Shown: positions 34,082 through 41,240 of the stretch, one piece after another | Position numbering within the stretch: the stretch's first letter is position 1 | Layout of the letters: the number at the start of each line of letters is the position of its first letter | NCBI GenBank assembly: GCA_022822865.1 | Contig: JAJDYJ010000072.1 | Location: 1 to 48,437 of the forward strand | DNA from: Pseudomonadales bacterium | GTDB taxonomy: Bacteria; Pseudomonadota; Gammaproteobacteria; Pseudomonadales; Pseudohongiellaceae | Direction of reading: 5' to 3' | DNA: 48,437 nucleotides | Program-made: the position numbers and the translations under genes | The notes under the pieces: model-generated | What the model was told of the DNA's origin: nothing | Seen by the model: only the letters and a program-made list of their open reading frames with translations | Database searches by the model: none

Positions 34082-34879
34082 TTACGGATTCACGCCTTCG
34101 ACTGCCGACTGGATGTTTTCGCGGAGGTGGTCGGGGTTGATGGTGCCGACGATTATCGAGGAGATTCCGGGGGGGTCGAGGAGGAAGCGGAAGTTGTCGG
34201 CGACCGAGGGGGTTTTGTCCTGCGTGGCGCCGTGGACGGCGTGGCCGCTGGCGAGGCCTTTCTTGATGAGTACGCCTTTGCCGGCTTTTTGCGCCTGTTC
34301 GATTACCGGACTCTGACTGGTGTCCGACCGGTTGTAGGTGAGCATGAGTGCGTCAACGACGTCGATTGCGCGCAGGCCGCCTTCAATGGTCTTGGAACTC
34401 ATGCCGATGGCGCGCAGCAGGCCTTCGTCGCGCAGTCGTTCGAGGGTTTCGAGACAGTCGGAGTTGTCGAGGATGTCGAGGTCGTTGCCGTCGGAATGGA
34501 TCAGCACGAGGTCGAGACGGTCCGTGCGCAATTGGCGCAGGCTTTGTTCGATGCTTGCGCGCACATGGCCGGCGGAAAAATCGAACCGCGAACGGCCGCC
34601 TTCGAATATCTCCCCGACTTTGGTGCATAGCAGCCATTTGTCGCGATCCGGCAATAGCCGGCCGATGCGTTGTTCGCTGCTGCCATAGGCGGGAGCGGTG
34701 TCGAGCAGGTTGATTCCGGCTTCCCGGGCGAGGTCGAGCAAAGCGGAGATTTCCCGGTCGGAAGGCAGCTCGAATCCTTCGGGGTACTTCACTTCCTCAT
34801 TGCGGCCGAATTTCACGGTGCCGAGCCCCAGGCAGGAAACCCGCATGCCGGTCGTGCCGAGGTCGCGAAGAGGCAGCAT
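34082..34879 (-). CDS. Aldo/keto reductase family protein
   Basis: A 265-residue single-domain NADPH-dependent oxidoreductase. The catalytic tetrad is visible: Asp and Tyr in LLDTAPAYGSSEQRIG, Lys in LLCTKVGE and His in LDLVLIHSDG. The C-terminal SSIIVGTINPDHLRENIQS matches the cofactor-binding end of the family. The substrate is unknown. It lies 4 bp downstream of an FAD oxidoreductase gene on the same strand, between hldE and waaA. From memory the same pair occurs in the Pseudomonas aeruginosa LPS region (around PA4991-PA4992), which suggests a conserved but undefined role. Confidence 0.9.
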   Translation of the reverse strand: MLPLRDLGTTGMRVSCLGLGTVKFGRNEEVKYPEGFELPSDREISALLDLAREAGINLLDTAPAYGSSEQRIGRLLPDRDKWLLCTKVGEIFEGGRSRFDFSAGHVRASIEQSLRQLRTDRLDLVLIHSDGNDLDILDNSDCLETLERLRDEGLLRAIGMSSKTIEGGLRAIDVVDALMLTYNRSDTSQSPVIEQAQKAGKGVLIKKGLASGHAVHGATQDKTPSVADNFRFLLDPPGISSIIVGTINPDHLRENIQSAVEGVNP

Positions 34880-34883
34880 GATT

Positions 34884-36062
34884 TCAGTCCCAGAACGGCC
34901 GCCCGAGCGGCGGAGAGGCGGCAGTCGCCGGAAGAGTGTTTTCCGTGCCGGGCCTGATGCCGTCCTTTGTCAATCGTGCAATCACCATATCGCCAAGCAC
35001 CGGAGCGAGAGTCAACTTGGTCGGCCAGACCACGATGATGTCCTCCTCGTCACAGATAAGCGCATTGTCCGGTCTTCCGCCCCTGGCGCTTGCGGGTTCC
35101 GCCCGATCAATATCGAAACAGCGCCAAGTCAGGTTTTCGAAGTTCAGCATGGGGAACAGGCGTCGCAATAGTTGCTTCGCGGATTCTTCTTGCTCCTCGT
35201 CGGAGCGGGAAACCCCTTTCTCGGCCAGATCGCCGCCGAGATACCACACCGTTTCTTCTTCCGCGTTGCCATGCGAGGTAATGGTCAAGGCCGGCGAGGC
35301 GCTCAAGCCTTTTCCCAGAACATGCAGGAACAGCGGCGGCAGCGACGCCCCACTTACAGAAACCATCTTCAACGGTCTGGTCTGGCAGGAGGGTGGATTG
35401 TCGAGGTTGGCTTGCCCGATCAACCGTTCGTTCCCCTGTCCTGCGCAAAAGACATAACGATTCGCTTTCAATTCGACCAGATTCCCTTCTATTTCCACGA
35501 GCAGGTCTCGTTTTCCCTTTCGGCGAACAAATTGTTCCGAATCATTGGCAATGGTGGATATCCGGTGTTTTTGAGGCGCCGACAGCGCTTCAATGAGCGA
35601 TAGCGAATCGATCACAAAATCCGGCAGTCGGTAGAGCACCCCACTCCCGCGCAGAATTTCAGGCGTTTCTTCCGATGCGACCAGATTCGCCTTGCCGGCA
35701 ACCGCCTTGCTACCGAAGAAAGTCTTCAGGCCCGAACCGAATCCCGGGCCGGACCACATATAGTATTGTTCGCTCAACACCCGGCAGGCGGAAAGGTCGA
35801 TCTCGCCGTGGCCCTCGATGCAGTCGCGCCAGCGCCGGGGCATGTCGGCGATGGCGCGGGAGGCGCCGCTGAAAGCGCCGTGCAAGGCGTACTTGAGTCC
35901 GCCGTGAATGATTCCCTGGGAATTGATCGATTGCCCGCCGCCGAGCCGGTCCCGTTCGAGCAATATCGCCTGATAGCCTTCGGCGGTCAGCCGGTTGAGC
36001 AGCCACAGCCCCGCAACGCCGCCGCCGAATATGACGATGTCAGTTGAATAGCTGGGGGGCAT
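34884..36062 (-). CDS. FAD-dependent oxidoreductase (DAO family)
   Basis: A 392-residue flavoprotein. The N-terminal dinucleotide-binding motif is DIVIFGGGVAGLWLLNRLTA, followed by LLERDRLGGGQSINSQGIIH, as in D-amino-acid-oxidase/glycerol-3-phosphate-dehydrogenase relatives. ANRYVFCAGQGNERLIGQA and VVWPTKLTLAPVLGDMVIAR are further family-like stretches. No signal peptide, so cytoplasmic or peripheral. It is translated with the aldo/keto reductase (4 bp gap) and is divergent from waaA (88 bp). The substrate is unknown. Confidence 0.85.
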   Translation of the reverse strand: MPPSYSTDIVIFGGGVAGLWLLNRLTAEGYQAILLERDRLGGGQSINSQGIIHGGLKYALHGAFSGASRAIADMPRRWRDCIEGHGEIDLSACRVLSEQYYMWSGPGFGSGLKTFFGSKAVAGKANLVASEETPEILRGSGVLYRLPDFVIDSLSLIEALSAPQKHRISTIANDSEQFVRRKGKRDLLVEIEGNLVELKANRYVFCAGQGNERLIGQANLDNPPSCQTRPLKMVSVSGASLPPLFLHVLGKGLSASPALTITSHGNAEEETVWYLGGDLAEKGVSRSDEEQEESAKQLLRRLFPMLNFENLTWRCFDIDRAEPASARGGRPDNALICDEEDIIVVWPTKLTLAPVLGDMVIARLTKDGIRPGTENTLPATAASPPLGRPFWD

Positions 36063-36150
36063 CCTTTAACTTTTCCCGCATTGTGGCCGGGCCGGCTCAA
36101 GAATACCGCAGGCACAGCGGCAGTTCACTGCGCCCGGAACGGCTCCCGCC

Positions 36151-37416
36151 ATGCAGCGAGCGATCTACAGCATAATTTTCACCCTGGCCCTGCCGCTGAT
36201 CTGGATTCGCCTGCTCTGGCGCTCGCGCGAATCGCCGGCTTATCGGCAGCGCATGGGCGAACGCTTCGGCCGCATTCGTATGCCGGACTCGTTCGACCCG
36301 GAAAGGCAGACGATCTGGCTGCATGCCGTTTCCGTGGGTGAGAGCATGGCGGCCGCGCCGCTCGTCGCGGCCTTGCAAGCCGAGTTCCCGGATTTGCAAT
36401 TCGTCGTGACGACGATGACTCCCACGGGCGCGGAACGGGTGCGGCAGCAAATGGGAGAAGGCGTCATTCATCGTTACGCACCTTACGATGCGCCCTGGAT
36501 CGTGAATCGCTTCCTTACCGCTTTCCGGCCGAAAATGCTGATCCTGATGGAGACCGAACTGTGGCTGAACACGATCCGTCTGGCGCGCCGGAAAGGATTG
36601 AAAATCGTGCTGGCGAACGGCCGTCTTTCGGAAAAATCCCGGCGTTCCTACGCCCGTTTCGGGAGATTGACGCGGAACATGTTGCGGCAGGTTCATGTCG
36701 TATGCGCCCAGGCCGAGGAGGACGCCAGCCGATTTCGGGAACTGGGCGCCGAATCGCCCCGGGTAACCGGCAGTCTGAAGTTCGCATTGCATGACGCGGG
36801 CGGCCTAACGCGTCCGCTTGCGGCCATTCACGACTGGAAAGGCGAACACGAGTTGATCGTCGCGGCCAGCACGCGCGAGGGCGAGGAACCCGCGATATTG
36901 GAGGCCTGGCGGCACGTTCTGGAGAAATTTCCCCAAACCCGGCTGCTGATCGTGCCGCGCCATCCCGAGCGATTCGATCAGGTGTTCCGCCTTTGCGTCG
37001 AAGCCGGTTACGCCACCGGAAGGCGCAGTAGCGCCGAATCCTTAACCGCCGAAGCCCGAATCGTCATTGGCGATTCCATGGGTGAAATGATGGAATATTT
37101 CGCCTGTGCCGATATCGCCTTTGTCGGCGGCAGCCTGGTCGATACCGGCTGCCACAATGTACTCGAACCTGCGGCCCTGGGACTGCCGGTAACCATCGGG
37201 CCCTCCCGTTTCAATTTCGCGGCGATCTGCGAATTGCTGGAAAATGCCGGCGCCTTGCGCAGCGCTGGGGACAGCGGCGAACTCGGCGAAATCTGGAACG
37301 AATTGCTCGCGGACCGGGACTCACGGAAGCGAATGGGCGAAGCCGGCAAAGCCGTCGTCGCCGCCAATCAGCAGGCTCTCGAATTGACGCTGAACGAAAT
37401 CAGGCGGCTGCTGTAG
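36151..37416 (+). CDS. waaA: 3-deoxy-D-manno-octulosonic acid (Kdo) transferase
   Basis: A 421-residue GT30 enzyme that transfers Kdo to lipid IVA, the first core step. The N-terminal hydrophobic anchor IYSIIFTLALPLIWIRLLWR is followed by RQRMGERFGRI and IWLHAVSVGESMAAAPLVAA, with the acceptor-site Glu. VVTTMTPTGAERVRQQ, RPKMLILMETELWLNTI and GSLKFA follow in order. The donor domain has AASTREGEE, VPRHPERFDQV, FVGGSLVDTGCHNVLEPAAL and GLPVTIGPSRFNF. Length agrees with E. coli WaaA. Its last 17 bp overlap the 3' end of the prolidase gene on the opposite strand. Confidence 0.96.
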   Translation: MQRAIYSIIFTLALPLIWIRLLWRSRESPAYRQRMGERFGRIRMPDSFDPERQTIWLHAVSVGESMAAAPLVAALQAEFPDLQFVVTTMTPTGAERVRQQMGEGVIHRYAPYDAPWIVNRFLTAFRPKMLILMETELWLNTIRLARRKGLKIVLANGRLSEKSRRSYARFGRLTRNMLRQVHVVCAQAEEDASRFRELGAESPRVTGSLKFALHDAGGLTRPLAAIHDWKGEHELIVAASTREGEEPAILEAWRHVLEKFPQTRLLIVPRHPERFDQVFRLCVEAGYATGRRSSAESLTAEARIVIGDSMGEMMEYFACADIAFVGGSLVDTGCHNVLEPAALGLPVTIGPSRFNFAAICELLENAGALRSAGDSGELGEIWNELLADRDSRKRMGEAGKAVVAANQQALELTLNEIRRLL

Positions 37417-38719
37417 CCTCGGCGTTCCGGGTCAAATTTTCGACTCCGTCCGCGGTGACGCGGACGTTGTCCTCGATTCTCACTCCGCCATGGTCGTACA
37501 AGGCGGCGACGGCATCCCAGTTGATCAGTTCCGCGGCCGGCGACTCGCGGGCAGGTTCGAGCAACAGCGGAATGAAGTAACAGCCCGGTTCGACGGTAAA
37601 CACCATGTTCTCCGCCATGCCGCGCGTAGTGCGCAAGGCCGGCGAATGATCCGGCGGCGGCGTCTGCGCGCCCGTGGCGTCGCGCTGCCTGCCGCCCACG
37701 TCGTGAACCTGCACGCCGAGCAGGTGCCCGACGCCATGGGGCATGAACAACTGGGGAACCTGCAACTCCCAAAGCCGCTCCGCATCGCCCCGGCAGATGT
37801 CTAGTGCAAGCAGCAAGTCCGCAAGCTTGCGCAAGGCGCTCAGATGCAGGTCCACGTATTCCGGTCCCGGCCGGATTTCCCCCACGAGTTCCTGCTGCAG
37901 GCCGTCCATGCCAGCGACCAGATCCTGGAATAGCGGGTTTGCCGAATGGGCGGTCCAGGTTCGGGTCACATCCGAACAATAGCCGTTCACCCGGCAGCCG
38001 GCGTCGATCAACAGCACCCGCGCCGGTCCGGCCAGCTCCCGGCGCTTGTGCTGGTAGTGCAGAATGGCCGACTTCTCGTCGAGCGCGATGATCGGCGTAT
38101 AAGGCAGTTCCTCTTCGAGTTGCCGGCAGGCTTCGAGGAACGCGAGATGTATATCGAACTCGCTGCCGCCCGCGAGAAAACACATGCGGGCCGCCTGGTG
38201 GCCGCGCAGCGCCAGCCGGTTGGCCGCCCGCATCTGTTCGGTTTCGTAAGGCGTCTTGACGGCGCGGGCAAAGTCGAGTTCGCCGACGAGTTTTTCCGGA
38301 TTGCAATGTGCGGCATCCACACCCAGGCGCAGCGCGACCTCCGGATCGGGTCCAAGGTAGGCCGTGCCCTTGCCGGGCTTCGGAATTTCCCCGGCTGAAG
38401 CAAGCGGCTGCAAATCGAATGCTTCGCGCCATTGCTCGTCGATGGGAAAGTCCTGCTCGTACCAGTAATCCGCGGGTACGACCTGGTAGTACACGGGTTT
38501 CCGCCCCGGCCGTACGAGCAGAAACTGGTTCGGCCGGTTGACCGGCAGCCAGTGGCCGAAATGGCCGTAGGCCTGGAAGGAAATTTCGCGGTCGTCTGCG
38601 AAATAGCAATCCGCGCCGCCGCTATGCAGAAGTACGCCTTCAAACTCGCCGTCGATGGACTGTTCGTAGAGATTCCGCATATGCGCGACATGTTGCGCAT
38701 AGCCGTTCGCCGAATCCAT
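37400..38719 (-). CDS. pepQ: Xaa-Pro dipeptidase (prolidase, M24B)
   Basis: A 439-residue protein matching PepQ in length. The N-terminal creatinase-like domain begins QHVAHMRNLYEQSIDGEFEG. The C-terminal pita-bread domain holds all five metal ligands: two Asp in LLIDAGCRVNGYCSDVTRTW, His in LFMPHGVGHLLGVQVHDVGG, Glu in VFTVEPGCYFIP and Glu in GGVRIEDNVRV. It splits dipeptides ending in proline in the cytoplasm. A minus-strand TATAAT (38763-38758) lies upstream and may be its -10. It overlaps the waaA end by 17 bp, tail to tail, and is divergent from the acyltransferase/exporter operon. Confidence 0.93.
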   Translation of the reverse strand: MDSANGYAQHVAHMRNLYEQSIDGEFEGVLLHSGGADCYFADDREISFQAYGHFGHWLPVNRPNQFLLVRPGRKPVYYQVVPADYWYEQDFPIDEQWREAFDLQPLASAGEIPKPGKGTAYLGPDPEVALRLGVDAAHCNPEKLVGELDFARAVKTPYETEQMRAANRLALRGHQAARMCFLAGGSEFDIHLAFLEACRQLEEELPYTPIIALDEKSAILHYQHKRRELAGPARVLLIDAGCRVNGYCSDVTRTWTAHSANPLFQDLVAGMDGLQQELVGEIRPGPEYVDLHLSALRKLADLLLALDICRGDAERLWELQVPQLFMPHGVGHLLGVQVHDVGGRQRDATGAQTPPPDHSPALRTTRGMAENMVFTVEPGCYFIPLLLEPARESPAAELINWDAVAALYDHGGVRIEDNVRVTADGVENLTRNAEATAAA

Positions 38720-38875
38720 TTCCCTCTCCTGCCGCCGCCCTGAATCGGGCAGGCAAAATTATACAGTGAGTGAAGGGACCCGCCGCAGCCGGCGAAAATT
38801 TTTTTTGTGAAAATTTAGCGCGGCCCCCAAGCCTTGCCTACATTGATGCGCACTCTCCCGAACAAGGGCGTAATC
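38720..38875. promoter_or_regulatory. Divergent control region of pepQ and the acyltransferase/exporter operon
   Basis: The 156-bp gap holds a leftward -10 (TATAAT at 38763-38758). A GC hairpin CGCCG-CAGC-CGGCG lies at 38781-38794, followed by four A and eight T (38795-38806), which reads on the plus strand like an intrinsic terminator. TTGTGA (38805-38810) could be a -35, but no matching -10 is clear. A short attenuated leader before the operon is possible. Confidence 0.35.
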
Positions 38876-39766
38876 ATGATCAGGCGGCAAGCAGAATTTT
38901 CCGAGGAAGAGACGGCCGCGGTCTCGACACTCCTGCGCGAACCGCGCGGGCGCACCCGGCGTCTGCTCGCCGCCAACCGCAAATGGCTGGCGGCGCTCGA
39001 ACACCGGCGCAACAGCCGGATGGCGGAGACCGCCTTGCGGCGGCACGCGGCCCGGCTGCACTTTCCGCAGGCGCACAATCTGCGGGAGCTGCTGGGCGAC
39101 GACCCGCGGCCGCGGCTGCTCGCGTCGTATCACTTCGGCGATTACATCTATGGCGTGAACCTGCTGGGCGCAACGGTCAATACCTGCGCCAGGGCGATTT
39201 ACCTTTCCCAGGCTCCCGGCAGCGCCGCCTATTTCGCGAACATGAAACGCGCCTTCGGCGAAACCGCCATGGGGCCCGAGTCGCGAATGGCGGCGCAAGA
39301 GACCAGCATTGCCGGACTGGCGCCCCTGCTGCGCCGCGAAGGCGTTCAGATCATCACGTTTTGCGATCTCGGCGAAGAGTTCGGCGGCCGGACCGAAGTC
39401 GACTTCCTTTACCGCAAAGCCTGGTTTTCCCGCGGCCCCGCGCTGCTGGGCCTCACCAACCGCATCCCCTTGCTGCCGGTGATCGTCTGGTTCGACGGCA
39501 AGCGGGAGCAAATCGTACTCGGCGCACAAATCGAGCCCGAGCGCTTCGACGGCGAGACCCTGGCGCAGGCCGCGGGGCGCATCACCGCGGAACTCGTGCG
39601 CTTCTTCGAACCGTTCTTTCGTCTCAATCCCGAGCAATGGCGCTATCTCAGCCTGTTGCCTCTCTATTTCTTTCAGGCCGGCGCCGCCGGCGCACTTCAA
39701 TCCAAGGAGAAAACTCATGCAAGTACGCAACAAGACCCTGCAACTGATCAATCGTCACACCAATGA
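38876..39766 (+). CDS. LPLAT/LpxL-superfamily acyltransferase-like protein paired with an ACP
   Basis: A 296-residue protein from the ATG at 38876, which has AAGGGCG upstream; an earlier ATG at 38834 is possible. The layout follows LpxL-type enzymes: PRLLASYHFGDYIYGVNLLG at the active-site block, ITFCDLGEEFGGRTEVDFLY at the acceptor block, then GPALLGLTNRIPLLPVIVWF and FFRLNPEQWRYLSLL. The motif is HFGDY (H86, D89) instead of HX4(D/E), so the catalytic geometry may differ. No N-terminal membrane helix is present. Its last 50 bp overlap the ACP gene, which implies that it uses that ACP as acyl donor. It probably acylates the cargo of the exporter downstream; this is inference. Confidence 0.65.
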   Translation: MIRRQAEFSEEETAAVSTLLREPRGRTRRLLAANRKWLAALEHRRNSRMAETALRRHAARLHFPQAHNLRELLGDDPRPRLLASYHFGDYIYGVNLLGATVNTCARAIYLSQAPGSAAYFANMKRAFGETAMGPESRMAAQETSIAGLAPLLRREGVQIITFCDLGEEFGGRTEVDFLYRKAWFSRGPALLGLTNRIPLLPVIVWFDGKREQIVLGAQIEPERFDGETLAQAAGRITAELVRFFEPFFRLNPEQWRYLSLLPLYFFQAGAAGALQSKEKTHASTQQDPATDQSSHQ

Positions 39767-39959
39767 AGCGGACCGGGCAGACGTCTGTCTGGACAGCCGG
39801 ATCGAGGATCTCGCACTCGATTCGCTGGCGATGTTCGAGATCGTCTTCGAACTCGAGGAATGCTTCGGGGTGGAACTCGACGAACAGGAACTGGCGGCGA
39901 TGAAGACCCTGCGCGATCTGGTCGAAAGCGTCGAGAAGAAGCTTGCCGGAGAGGACTGA
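39717..39959 (+). CDS. Dedicated acyl carrier protein
   Basis: An 80-residue acidic protein. The phosphopantetheine attachment site is DLALDSLAMFEIVFELEE, with Ser36 in the DSL motif, and ECFGVELDEQELAAMKTLRD follows as in the ACP family. A strong AAGGAG lies 7 nt before the ATG, although the start is inside the acyltransferase gene by 50 bp. It is not the housekeeping acpP, because no fatty-acid synthesis genes are near. It should carry an acyl or aminoacyl group for the acyltransferase and the exported product of this operon. Confidence 0.93.
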   Translation: MQVRNKTLQLINRHTNEADRADVCLDSRIEDLALDSLAMFEIVFELEECFGVELDEQELAAMKTLRDLVESVEKKLAGED

Positions 39960-39989
39960 ACCAGGACCGACCGGTCGAGGAATCGCCGA

Positions 39990-41240
39990 ATGGAAAGAAA
40001 GGAACTGATCCGGCCTGAAGCGCTGCGGCGGAAATACCTGTCCGCGGAGTCGCGCCCCCTTGCCGGCGGAAAGAACCTGCTGCGCAACGCGGTCTTCGTT
40101 CTGATGGCGATTACGGTATGCGCGGCCTTGCTGCTGACCTTCACTTCCTACAAGGTCACCGAACAGGCGCCGGGAGTGCTCGTGCCCCTCGAAGGTCTGC
40201 AAAAACTCTCCATCGGAGGCTCCGGCCGGCTGGATTCGCTACTGGTCGAGGAAGGCGACCCGGTTCGGCCCGGGCAGGCGCTGGCCAGGGTATCGCTTGC
40301 CTCGGTCAGCCAGTTTTCCGAGACGCACGAATTGCGGATCGAGGCCTTGCGCAAGCGCCGCGATTCATTGCGGGAGAAATTGCCGCTGCACGAGCGGGAA
40401 CATGAACTCGCCCTGCGCCGCAACGGCGAATTGCTCGCTCATGCCGATGCGTCCCTGCTGACCGCGAGGCGCAAGCAGGCCTTGTTGCGCGAACGGATAC
40501 GGGTCAGCGAACGCCATCTGCGGCAAATCGAATCCCTTTTCGAGGCGGCCGCGATTACCACCTTCCAGTTCGACGAAGCGTACGCGGCGCATCTGCAACT
40601 CGAGCAGGAAGCCGCCGAGAGCGAGCGCCAGGCGGCGGAACAGGAAATCCGGCGCAAGGGCCTGGAAGCCGATTCGCGGCAGCAGGAACTTGCAAAGGAC
40701 CAGCTCGACCTTGCCCTGCGGGAAGAAATCGATCAGCTTTCCTCGGAAATCCTGCAACTCGAAACGCAACAATCGGTGGTCTTGCGCGCCGACCGCGCGG
40801 GCCTCGTCGCAACCATCGCCGTCGGCGCCGGAGACAGTTTCCGCGCCGAGCAGCCGCTGATCTATCTCGGCCCGGAAAAATCCATACTCGCCGCGGAGTT
40901 GTACGTCCCTTCCCGGGTGATCGGCAAGCTTGCCGTGGGCCAGCGGGTGTTGCTCAGTTACGAATCCTTCGACTACCGGGAGTACGGCCGCTATGCGGCA
41001 ACGATCGAAAGCGTCGCCGGCGCGCGCCTCGACCCGCGGGAACAATTGCTGCCGCTGAGCCTGCTCAACGAACCGGTCTACCGGGTGCGCGCGGCGCTCG
41101 AACGGCAAAGCGTCCAGGGCCCGGAAGAACACGCGCTGCTCGCCGGCATGCAGTTCCAGGCGAACGTCGTGACCGACGAACTGCCCCTGATCGGGCTGGT
41201 CTTCAAACCCCTCAGATCCCTGCGAGGCCTGGTCTGGTGA
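39990..41240 (+). CDS. HlyD-family periplasmic adaptor (membrane fusion protein)
   Basis: A 416-residue protein. One transmembrane helix at about residues 31-50 (NAVFVLMAITVCAALLLTF) follows a cytoplasmic head of about 30 residues. EQAPGVLVPLEGLQKLSIGG begins the lipoyl-like half, and RLDSLLVEEGDPVRPGQALA is the family hallmark. A long alpha-hairpin (about 115-265, rich in Glu, Arg, Gln) comes next. The second lipoyl half and beta barrel follow, with VVLRADRAGLVATIAVGAGD and QRVLLSYESFDYREYGRY. Such proteins link a C39-type ABC exporter to an outer-membrane channel (as CvaA or RaxA). The next gene starts inside its stop codon (GTGA), so they are translated together. No outer-membrane TolC gene is present. 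Confidence 0.92.
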   Translation: MERKELIRPEALRRKYLSAESRPLAGGKNLLRNAVFVLMAITVCAALLLTFTSYKVTEQAPGVLVPLEGLQKLSIGGSGRLDSLLVEEGDPVRPGQALARVSLASVSQFSETHELRIEALRKRRDSLREKLPLHEREHELALRRNGELLAHADASLLTARRKQALLRERIRVSERHLRQIESLFEAAAITTFQFDEAYAAHLQLEQEAAESERQAAEQEIRRKGLEADSRQQELAKDQLDLALREEIDQLSSEILQLETQQSVVLRADRAGLVATIAVGAGDSFRAEQPLIYLGPEKSILAAELYVPSRVIGKLAVGQRVLLSYESFDYREYGRYAATIESVAGARLDPREQLLPLSLLNEPVYRVRAALERQSVQGPEEHALLAGMQFQANVVTDELPLIGLVFKPLRSLRGLVW

